Of a DNA stretch of 17,003 nt, positions 6,222-13,115 are shown piece after piece. The position numbers were made by a program, and so were the translations under genes. This stretch comes from an uncultured Eubacteriales bacterium. Its GTDB lineage: Bacteria > Bacillota > Clostridia > Oscillospirales > Oscillospiraceae. The notes below the pieces were generated by a model. That model saw nothing but the letters and a program-made list of their open reading frames with translations, did no database searches and had not been told where the DNA came from. Numbering within the stretch: position 1 is the first letter of the stretch; the number at the start of each line of letters is the position of its first letter. The stretch lies in NCBI GenBank assembly GCA_900554625.1, contig USHP01000010.1, forward strand, positions 1-17,003, in the 5' to 3' direction.

Positions 6222-8759
6222 TCAGTATCCATCGTTGTGAACCTGAATTTTTCCCGATTCTATCAGCTGGATAAATAGCGCAGCCAGCTCAGGGTCGAAC
6301 TGGGTTCCTTGATTCCTGCGGATTTCCGCAATGGCATCTTCTACATCCATTGCTTCCTTGTAGCTGCGTTTTGAGGTCATGGCATCGAAAGAGTCCGCCA
6401 GACACAGACATCGGGCGCCAATGGGAATGGCATTTCCGGACAGACCCCGGGGATATCCGCCACCGTCCCAGCGTTCATGGTGGCCCAGAACGGAAGGAAT
6501 GACGTAATCCAGGGAAGGCAGGTACTTAATCATGGAAATGGAAGCTTCCACATGCTGCTTCATAATCTCGTACTCTTCCCGGGTCAGCCGGTCTGTTTTG
6601 GACAAGATGGCTTCCGGCGTGCCGATTTTTCCAATGTCATGCAGCAAACCCGCCTGGCGGATGATCTCAATGTGCTCCGCATCCAGCCCCAGAGCTTCGG
6701 CAAGAATGGAGGCATACTGGGCCACATGGTTGGAATGGCTGAAGGTATAGTGGTCCTTGGCATCAATGGCGGCAGTCAGCGCATAAATGGTGGATGCGCA
6801 GCTTTCTGCCAAAGCCCGCTTGGTTTTGACATTGCGGGCCATTCTTTGGTTTTCGCTTTCCCGGGTATAGAGCACAATCTTGTTTTTTCCGTCACTTTTT
6901 GCGGAATATACCGCCATATTGGCATAGGTGAACAGCTCTTCCACACTGGCGGCATTGGACGGATAGGAACTGATTCCTGCGCTGAAAGTCAAAAACTTCT
7001 TGGTTCTGCCGTCGGCGGACATGATTTCCTTCGTCAGCCATTCTTTTGCGTTTTTCGCACACTCCAAAGCAGTAGCCGGAGGACAGAAGGGGAAGCTGAT
7101 GACAAATTCCTTGCCGCCGTAGCGGGCGACGGTACCCCGGTTATTTACCAGATAGTTCAGCGCTTCTCCAAAACGCTTGAGAATCCTGTCTCCTTCCGCA
7201 GTACCGTAGAGTTCGTTGTACAGCCGGAAATCGTCCAGATTGATGATCATCAGTGTAATCTGGGCATGTTTGGAAAGGGCGAATTCTTTCGCAATGTTTT
7301 CCAGGAAATATCCCCGGTTATACAGATTGGTCAATGGGTCTTTATGGGCTTTGCGCTTCAGTTCTTCACACAGCGCCGCATTGTTCAGGGCAATGGAGAG
7401 AACCGCGGCAGTGGACTCCAGGAACGTCATGTTGCTGACGGAAATTCCCTTGCGCTTTTTGGCGGAAGCATCCTTCAGCGAGATCAACGTAACTGCTACG
7501 AGTTCGTGGTTGCTGATGACGGGCAGAATCACATTTACGTTCATCTCTTCCAGCCGCTTCTTCTCATTTCTCCACATGGCCCGGAAGTTCTTGGTCTTGG
7601 AGAAATTTTCATAGCTGATGGCCTGCATATGCTCTTTCAGCCAGGTAATCATGGGATGGTCGGCACCAAAGGCATCCCGATTGGCGATGGACATATCCGT
7701 GGCACTTTTCATGCAATAACTGCCGGTTTTGCGGTTCAGCAGGAAAATCCGGGCAGTCTGACCGGGGAAATTTTGCTGTAAAAAATCGCAGTACAGCGCC
7801 AGCAGTTCATCCAGCTGCAAAATCTTATTCACAGCAGTGCTGAATTCCCGGAGATTTTGTTCCTGAAGTTCGGTGCCTTTCAGCAGCAGATTTTCCATCA
7901 GACGATAAAACAGACGGTGAAGCACCAGTGTGGTTACGGTCAGCATTGCCGCCATTACGATGGTTTCATAGGGCTTATAGTCACCGAAATAGCGAAGGTA
8001 GAATCCGTGGAACTCGTCATACACATTCAAAAACAGCAGAACAGAAATGACCAGCGAAACCACATAAATCGGGGCGTTGTTGGTAAATCCCCGCAGTTGT
8101 ACCACCCGGCGCTGATAAAGCATGTAGTACAGGCAAATGGCGTTGATGGTACACGAGAAGGTGTCCACCGGTATGGAGACCATCTGGGGGAGGGCGGCGG
8201 ATACGGTGCCCACAAACATGACACCTACGCCAAAGAACATGGGCGTGAACTGCCGCATGGGAACATTGCCTGTGCGGCAATTTTTATACACCACATATCC
8301 GGCCAGTCCCAAGGTAAATACTGCCAGCAGAATCGGCGCAATGATCCAGGGAGACACGCCATACTCAAACCGCCATTCGGTACCGTCAAAGCGGATCTGC
8401 GGATCAATGATAAATACATTGCTCAGATTCAGAACAATAACCACAATCCAGCAGACCATCAAAATGCCTTTTGTAAAGGTGCCTTTGCAGTTGGTAAACC
8501 GGTAAACAAAGTTGTAGATACAGAAAGGAACCAGAAAAATGCCGGTAATGGAGACCATATACCAGAATTCCGGACTGGGGAACAGCTTCATCCGCAAAAA
8601 CAGCGAGCCGATAGACCAAGCGGTAAACGACAGCAGCAGATGAATAAACGCAGAAATCAGCCGGTCTTTTTTGACGCTGACAACGGTAAACAGCAAGAAA
8701 ACATTGCAGATCACCGATAATAGCGGGACGATGACAAAGAGGCGTTCATTCAGTGACAC
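6222..8759 (-). CDS. Membrane GAF/degenerate GGDEF/HD-GYP protein, likely c-di-GMP phosphodiesterase
   Basis: An 845-residue multidomain signalling protein. Residues 1-290 carry about eight hydrophobic helices and resemble the 7TM sensor region of some histidine kinases. A GAF-like domain spans about 305-460 and a GGDEF domain 470-635. An HD-GYP domain covers about 650-835, with LLHDIGKIG (705-713), HHERWDGGGYP (760-770) and DSFDAMTS (789-796). All expected HD-GYP metal ligands appear present, so c-di-GMP hydrolysis to pGpG or GMP is predicted. The GGDEF motif reads GGKEF (548-552), the first metal aspartate is replaced (INLDDF), and no RxxD I-site is seen, so this domain is probably regulatory. 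The start is GTG at 8759 with AAGGAGG 8 nt upstream. It overlaps the end of the GH3-like gene by 14 nt, so translation is likely coupled. It is the last gene of the operon. The sensed signal is unknown. Confidence 0.9.
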   Translation of the reverse strand: MSLNERLFVIVPLLSVICNVFLLFTVVSVKKDRLISAFIHLLLSFTAWSIGSLFLRMKLFPSPEFWYMVSITGIFLVPFCIYNFVYRFTNCKGTFTKGILMVCWIVVIVLNLSNVFIIDPQIRFDGTEWRFEYGVSPWIIAPILLAVFTLGLAGYVVYKNCRTGNVPMRQFTPMFFGVGVMFVGTVSAALPQMVSIPVDTFSCTINAICLYYMLYQRRVVQLRGFTNNAPIYVVSLVISVLLFLNVYDEFHGFYLRYFGDYKPYETIVMAAMLTVTTLVLHRLFYRLMENLLLKGTELQEQNLREFSTAVNKILQLDELLALYCDFLQQNFPGQTARIFLLNRKTGSYCMKSATDMSIANRDAFGADHPMITWLKEHMQAISYENFSKTKNFRAMWRNEKKRLEEMNVNVILPVISNHELVAVTLISLKDASAKKRKGISVSNMTFLESTAAVLSIALNNAALCEELKRKAHKDPLTNLYNRGYFLENIAKEFALSKHAQITLMIINLDDFRLYNELYGTAEGDRILKRFGEALNYLVNNRGTVARYGGKEFVISFPFCPPATALECAKNAKEWLTKEIMSADGRTKKFLTFSAGISSYPSNAASVEELFTYANMAVYSAKSDGKNKIVLYTRESENQRMARNVKTKRALAESCASTIYALTAAIDAKDHYTFSHSNHVAQYASILAEALGLDAEHIEIIRQAGLLHDIGKIGTPEAILSKTDRLTREEYEIMKQHVEASISMIKYLPSLDYVIPSVLGHHERWDGGGYPRGLSGNAIPIGARCLCLADSFDAMTSKRSYKEAMDVEDAIAEIRRNQGTQFDPELAALFIQLIESGKIQVHNDGY

Positions 8760-10389
8760 AGAATACGCCTCCTTCCAGCACGGACTCCTTCTGGATACGC
8801 AGGATTTCCAGAACGCTTTCCTTGGAAGTTCCTACCCGGGGAATCCGGCAGCCGTTTTCCTTTTCGTACTGTGCTACCACGCCGCTTTTCAGAATGGTGA
8901 CCTTCAGAGGGTCCACATTCAGCAGACGCTTCAGATCGCTGTAATCTCCGTCGTAAGAGCGGAAATACAGCGCCAGATGATCCCGCAGAAGCTGACGGCT
9001 CAAAGCTGCGCTTTGGGTATCTTCCGGGTCCAGCTCCACATACAAATTCAAGAAGGAACGGCCGGTTTCGTCATATTCTTTGATGGCAAACCAGGTTTCG
9101 ATGGGCAGCCGGGACAGGGCAATCACCCGCTCGATTTCCCGCTGGGTAATGCGGGTGAATCCGGCGATGTCTATCACAGTAGGAATCCGGTCTACATACT
9201 CGAATTGCGGCAGTTCAATTTTGTCCGATGCATTGCGAAGCCGCAGACAGCGGTACACATCGCCCACCCGGTAACGCAAAAATGCGCCGCCTTTCAGCAC
9301 GGTAATGACCAGCTCATATTTCTGACCGGCCACCAACTCATCCATTAGATAGGTTTTGGGCGTATAACCAGGCTCGGACATTTCCTTATACAGTTCCATC
9401 TCCGGGATGAACTCATAGAAGCAGGCGTCGGGGAACAGAACCAGGCCGTCTTTGCTCCAGGTTTCCGTACCCATGCACGACGGCTCCGTGCCGCCGGCAA
9501 TTTCCAGAGGACGGATGCCCCAAGCTTCTTCCAGCTCGTTTTTGTAAAGGGCGGTGTCGGTGCCCACGCAGACAAAGCCCTGCAGGCGGAACAAATCCTT
9601 GGGCTTGACGGAAACGCCGTCCCGCTTTTCCCGGTACCGGGCCGCCATCAGCCGCCAGAGCATCTTGGGATTCATGGACAGCAGATCTTTCAGCTGTACC
9701 TTTCCTCCGGACTTCTGAACCAGCGTGTCCAGACTCTTGGTTGCGCCGTAGAGCACGCTGCTCATACCGAAGAACAGATTCATATCATGCTTGATGGCCA
9801 GCTTATAGCCGTCTCTCATCTGCTGGCCAAAGGACATTTTCCGGGCTTCCCGCACCGAGGGCATGAACCGGAGATTGATTTCCGAACTGATCAGGTCCGG
9901 GAACATACCGGTGGCATAGGGCAGGGGAGCCAGACTGTACAGCACCCGCATGCCGGGACGGACACAGAAGTGGTTGCGTCCCCGGCTGGTTGCCAGAAGC
10001 ATGGCGCCGAGAATGTTGGTTTTGTATGTTTCCAGCATGCTTTCGGTGTAGGGGGCACGCTTAGAGGGAAAGTCGCCGCCTTCCCAGGTGGTGTGCAGCC
10101 AGAGCACCGGCTTTTCCGGCAGCATCTCCTCTTTTTGCGGGAGCAGAACATCGGCGTAGTCTTCAAATTTTGTCAGGGGAACTTTGGCACGGAACTCTTC
10201 GACACTGGTGGGCACACCCTGTCGGAAAAAGCGTTTGCCCAATTCACAGTGGGACATCAGCTCAATCTGCTCCATCAAAAGCCGCTTCTGGATGTTCATG
10301 TACTCCGGCAGGGTCAGATCCAGAAAACCGCAGTATTCCTGCCATATTTCGTTTGCGGGGCATTTGCGCAGCTTTTCTTCAAACGTCAT
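8746..10389 (-). CDS. GH3-family (auxin-responsive GH3-like) acyl-adenylating enzyme
   Basis: A 547-residue protein that I recognise as a bacterial member of the GH3 family in the ANL adenylating superfamily. GH3 enzymes activate a carboxylic acid with ATP and then join it to an amine, usually an amino acid. Visible marks are KRAPYT after a P-loop-like stretch (110-115), an IAGGTEP segment (297-303) where the family has its E-containing nucleotide motif, LRYRVGDVYR (371-380), and a hinge followed by a small C-terminal domain (about 405-547). The first ATP motif reads HTTWEGGDFPSK (99-110) instead of the usual TSGTTxGxxK form, so activity or nucleotide binding may differ. It starts at ATG 10389 with AAGGAAGG 9 nt upstream, 42 nt after the methyltransferase. 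The substrate is unknown. DegV and methyltransferase neighbours suggest a fatty or other carboxylic acid, which is inference. Confidence 0.78.
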   Translation of the reverse strand: MTFEEKLRKCPANEIWQEYCGFLDLTLPEYMNIQKRLLMEQIELMSHCELGKRFFRQGVPTSVEEFRAKVPLTKFEDYADVLLPQKEEMLPEKPVLWLHTTWEGGDFPSKRAPYTESMLETYKTNILGAMLLATSRGRNHFCVRPGMRVLYSLAPLPYATGMFPDLISSEINLRFMPSVREARKMSFGQQMRDGYKLAIKHDMNLFFGMSSVLYGATKSLDTLVQKSGGKVQLKDLLSMNPKMLWRLMAARYREKRDGVSVKPKDLFRLQGFVCVGTDTALYKNELEEAWGIRPLEIAGGTEPSCMGTETWSKDGLVLFPDACFYEFIPEMELYKEMSEPGYTPKTYLMDELVAGQKYELVITVLKGGAFLRYRVGDVYRCLRLRNASDKIELPQFEYVDRIPTVIDIAGFTRITQREIERVIALSRLPIETWFAIKEYDETGRSFLNLYVELDPEDTQSAALSRQLLRDHLALYFRSYDGDYSDLKRLLNVDPLKVTILKSGVVAQYEKENGCRIPRVGTSKESVLEILRIQKESVLEGGVFCVTE

Positions 10390-10431
10390 GCTGATTTGCC
10401 TTCCTTCTCTCTCTTCTATGCAAACAAGTCC

Positions 10432-11001
10432 TCAGCCGCCAAGGAACCGCCGGACGCTTCCGGGAGTAGGCAGCAGAAATGGGGTTTCCTTTTGATAGTG
10501 GGCGTAGTTTTCAATGCTCAGCGGGAAAATCATGTGGTCTTGCCAGTAAGCGTAGGCGGCATCTGCTGCAGTAAACAGCACAGTGGCGGTCAGCCAATGG
10601 ATACCACCGCAGGCGCACCAAAGGAACAGATACACACCGCACAGCCACAAGACGCCGGGATGCCGGCACAAAGCATAGACTCCGGTGCATACCAGCGGGT
10701 ATTTTTCTCCACTGCTTGCTGGAAGGCCGCTGCTTCCGTTGCTGTGCAGGACGAAAAAAACGGAGTGTACCAACAGCGCCAGCATCAGTACCACGCCGCA
10801 CCAGCTCATGGCGCTGAGCAGGATGCTGCCGTTGTGGAATGGGCCACTAGCCAGCATACCAAGAGTTGCACCACTGAGCATCAGGCAGCCTGCGATGAAC
10901 AGGCAGGCACCATTTTTAAACCCTTTTATCACACACAGCCAGTCCGACAGCGCCATCACCAGAAAGGATACCGTGCCGATAAACAAATACAATACCATCA
11001 T
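10432..11001 (-). CDS. ICMT/PEMT-like membrane methyltransferase
   Basis: A 189-residue polytopic membrane protein with about five hydrophobic segments. Near its C-terminus it has GVYALCRHPGVLW, followed by a helix and ENYAHYQKETPFLLP. This G-x-Y-x-x-x-RHP-x-Y/V-L element and the E-x-Y-x-x-Y-x-x-x-TP tail are hallmarks of the isoprenylcysteine carboxyl methyltransferase/phospholipid N-methyltransferase/NnrU-like group, which use S-adenosylmethionine on lipid-soluble substrates. The actual substrate cannot be read from sequence. ATG 11001 overlaps the degV stop as ATGA, which is why I chose it. In-frame alternatives are ATG 10998 and ATG 11028, the latter adding nine residues and having a GGAG 4 nt upstream. 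No start has a strong ribosome binding site, so coupling to degV is likely. It is third in the operon. Confidence 0.75.
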   Translation of the reverse strand: MMVLYLFIGTVSFLVMALSDWLCVIKGFKNGACLFIAGCLMLSGATLGMLASGPFHNGSILLSAMSWCGVVLMLALLVHSVFFVLHSNGSSGLPASSGEKYPLVCTGVYALCRHPGVLWLCGVYLFLWCACGGIHWLTATVLFTAADAAYAYWQDHMIFPLSIENYAHYQKETPFLLPTPGSVRRFLGG

Positions 11002-11843
11002 CTTTCCGTGAAAGACAGTCCCAGGCATCCGGCTCCGGTATAGACACCGATTACGGCGCCAACCCAGCCGATGCGAATCTGCGCCTGGGGGTCCAGTTCC
11101 AGAATCCGCTGTTTGACCTGCTGAGCCAGGTCCTCTCGATCAGCGTGGAAAAGGAACACTTCGCCGCCGTACTGGGCTTTGCTTTGATACAGGGAGATGA
11201 CCCGTTCCACAGCATTGACATACCCGCGCACAATGCCGATATCCCGAACCAGACCATCCCGGAATGTCAGGATCGGTTTGACTTTCAGCAAATCCGCAGC
11301 CAGCACCCGAATGGCGCCGACCCGTCCGCCTTGGCGGGCGTTTTCCAGGGATTCCATAACAAAATAGACACCGACTTTCGGACGCAGCTGATCCAGTCGG
11401 GCAACAATCTGCCCGGCGCTCAGCCCTTCTTTTGCCATCCGCCCGGCTTCTCTTGCCAGCACAGCCAGACCAAAGGAGACCTGCAAAGAGTCATAAACGG
11501 TGATGGGTGTGGTGAAGCCCTGATCCTTTAACAGCTCTCTGGCGCTGCATGCGGTGTTGTATGCACCGGACATTTTGCTGGTAGGGCTCAGACACAGAAC
11601 CTCATCCCCCTCGCCAACTGTCTGAAATGCCTGCATGCACTGCTCCAGATTGGGGTGCGCCGTGGTAGGGAGCTGAGTGGAGGAAGCCAGTCTGCGATAC
11701 AGGGTAGGGGCATCCACATCCAGGTTGTTCAGATACTGCTCTTCCGGAGAAAACACGATCACATCCGGAATCATGGTAACGCCATACTCCGCAGCCCACT
11801 GCGGAGTCAGATCGCAAATGGAGTTTGTAAAAACCTTTACCAT
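10998..11843 (-). CDS. DegV family fatty-acid-binding protein
   Basis: A 281-residue DegV (EDD-fold) protein. Family members bind a fatty acid in a buried pocket, and some (FakB) present it to the kinase FakA for phosphorylation. Visible marks are the N-terminal VFTNSICDL, the STQLPTTAHP loop (55-64), SPTSKMSGAYNTA (86-98), MESLENARQGGRVG (163-176), LLKVKPIL and the C-terminal VYTGAGCLGL (267-276), which stands where the family usually has HTGPG. So one commonly conserved histidine is a tyrosine here. ATG 11843 is preferred because AGGAG lies 8 nt upstream; the in-frame GTG at 11852 overlaps that site. It lies second in the operon, after the diguanylate cyclase (49-nt gap), and overlaps the methyltransferase. 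No FakA (DhaK-like) kinase is in the window, so whether it works as FakB is open. Confidence 0.9.
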   Translation of the reverse strand: MVKVFTNSICDLTPQWAAEYGVTMIPDVIVFSPEEQYLNNLDVDAPTLYRRLASSTQLPTTAHPNLEQCMQAFQTVGEGDEVLCLSPTSKMSGAYNTACSARELLKDQGFTTPITVYDSLQVSFGLAVLAREAGRMAKEGLSAGQIVARLDQLRPKVGVYFVMESLENARQGGRVGAIRVLAADLLKVKPILTFRDGLVRDIGIVRGYVNAVERVISLYQSKAQYGGEVFLFHADREDLAQQVKQRILELDPQAQIRIGWVGAVIGVYTGAGCLGLSFTER

Positions 11844-11892
11844 GGAATTCACTCCTGTTTTATAAAATCAACTGCCCGGTCAGAGGAAACGT

Positions 11893-12849
11893 TCAGGCAT
11901 CCTCAAACAGCCGGCAGCCGTTTTTGGAGGTGCGCTTGACCTGATACAGGGCTGTATCTGCCTGACGGAACGTATCCTGGAGGGAATCGCCGGGCTTTTT
12001 CCTGGCTATTCCGATGGAGATGTGGACGTCGATGGAAAAATCTCTGCCAACAAATTGCTGGACATTTTTTACCATGCGCTGGGCAACGGCTAATGCAGCA
12101 TCATCCGAATCGATGCCGATACACAGCACAGCAAATTCATCGCCGCCAATCCGGCCCACAATGTCTTTCTCCCGAACGGCGCTGCGCAGAATCTGTCCCG
12201 TTCGCTTCAGCACCGTGACTCCTGTCAGATGCCCATAGGTATCATTGATTTGTTTGAAGTTGTCCAGATCCACTACCATCAAATAGCAGTTGTCGGGACT
12301 GATGGTATTCTGTGCCGAGTCAAAAAAAGCCCGGTGATTGTACAGGGAAGTGACCGGGTCCTGGTTTGCCAGCTGGGTTACCTGCTGAAACTGTTTCAGC
12401 AGTTCGTGAAGAGAACCGAATTTGCCCCCAAGGGACAGGCAAAGGTGCCCGGAGATCATTTTGAAATCGTCGCCGCACTGAAGAAATGTGGCGGCAAAGC
12501 TGCACTCCACATCGATCAGATGATTCGGACGCACAGAGGCAGAGGAAGTAGGATCATCTCCCAGAATATGCAGACTGCCAAACACTTGCCCAACCTGGTC
12601 CTGAAGGAAACGTTGGTGGTACTGCGCATCGGTGAAACGGAAGGATAGGTGCGCTTTTTCCTGCTTTTTGCGCAGCAATGCTTCCTCGATGGCGTCAATG
12701 CCCACGCACATCTGGGAATCGTCCAATCCGCAGAGGATGCAGTCTTGGTGAAAGTAATGGAAAATACCATGCAGCCCGTCAGTATCCGGCTGCAAAAAGA
12801 AAGCCTGGAATATTTCTTTGACACGCTCTGTCAGAGTATTGGCAGACAT
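11893..12849 (-). CDS. Diguanylate cyclase with NTF2/SnoaL-like N-terminal domain
   Basis: A 318-residue soluble protein. The first 140 or so residues look like an NTF2/SnoaL-like alpha+beta barrel (LTERVKEIFQAFF..., ending ...FKMISGHLCLSL). This is a fold call by pattern and less certain than the rest. A short helix links it to a complete GGDEF domain (about 160-318): VVDLDNFKQINDTYGH carries the first metal aspartate, GRIGGDEFAVL has the active motif at 235-239, and REKD (226-229) is an RxxD inhibitory site five residues before it. It should therefore make c-di-GMP from GTP and be product-inhibited. ATG 12849 has GAGGT 6 nt upstream; GTG 12864 with AGGAG 6 nt upstream would add five residues and is a real alternative. 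It is the first gene of the operon, driven by the promoter at 12965-12993. Confidence 0.88.
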   Translation of the reverse strand: MSANTLTERVKEIFQAFFLQPDTDGLHGIFHYFHQDCILCGLDDSQMCVGIDAIEEALLRKKQEKAHLSFRFTDAQYHQRFLQDQVGQVFGSLHILGDDPTSSASVRPNHLIDVECSFAATFLQCGDDFKMISGHLCLSLGGKFGSLHELLKQFQQVTQLANQDPVTSLYNHRAFFDSAQNTISPDNCYLMVVDLDNFKQINDTYGHLTGVTVLKRTGQILRSAVREKDIVGRIGGDEFAVLCIGIDSDDAALAVAQRMVKNVQQFVGRDFSIDVHISIGIARKKPGDSLQDTFRQADTALYQVKRTSKNGCRLFEDA

Positions 12850-12964
12850 ACAAATACCTCGCACTTTCTGCTCCTGCGACAGCCTGAGCGCCCGGTCATG
12901 CCGGGGGAGATGGGCTGACGTATCCGGTTTTCGGCATTATCAGAAAGCGTATTACACGGTTATC

Positions 12965-12993
12965 ATCATATCAGTTTGCGAAAAAATTGTCAA
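12965..12993 (-). promoter_or_regulatory. Sigma-A promoter of the c-di-GMP/acyl operon
   Basis: On the minus strand, TTGACA (12993-12988), a 17-bp spacer and TATGAT (12970-12965). Transcription would start near 12958, giving a leader of about 110 nt. The leader has only a small CCCGG/CCGGG hairpin and no c-di-GMP riboswitch core that I can recognise. Confidence 0.75.
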
Positions 12994-13051
12994 TGAAAAC
13001 ACTGGTGGATTTGTACAAGTTTGTAATCTTTTGGCGAAAAATGAAAGATAG

Positions 13052-13080
13052 TATACAAAAGAAAGATTTTGTGGTATAAT
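13052..13080 (+). promoter_or_regulatory. Promoter of the LtaS-like gene
   Basis: TATAAT at 13075-13080 is preceded by TGG, giving an extended -10 box, with TATACA 17 bp upstream as a weak -35. It lies 35 bp before the ATG and is divergent from the operon promoter at 12965-12993, about 60 bp away. Confidence 0.7.
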
Positions 13081-13115
13081 AACGGCCGCTATTTTGATAA
13101 AAGGAGTATTTCCCC

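Noticed and set aside
6031..6240. Small plus-strand frame of 69 codons, and an overlapping minus-strand one at 5994-6215, in the gap before feoA
   Set aside because: Both overlap the feo promoter and the terminator stem at 6124-6150, lack a ribosome binding site, and show no recognisable protein features.
12850..12958. Possible c-di-GMP riboswitch in the leader of the diguanylate cyclase operon
   Set aside because: I looked for the conserved GEMM core and for a terminator or sequestered ribosome binding site and saw neither; only a 5-bp CCCGG/CCGGG hairpin is present.
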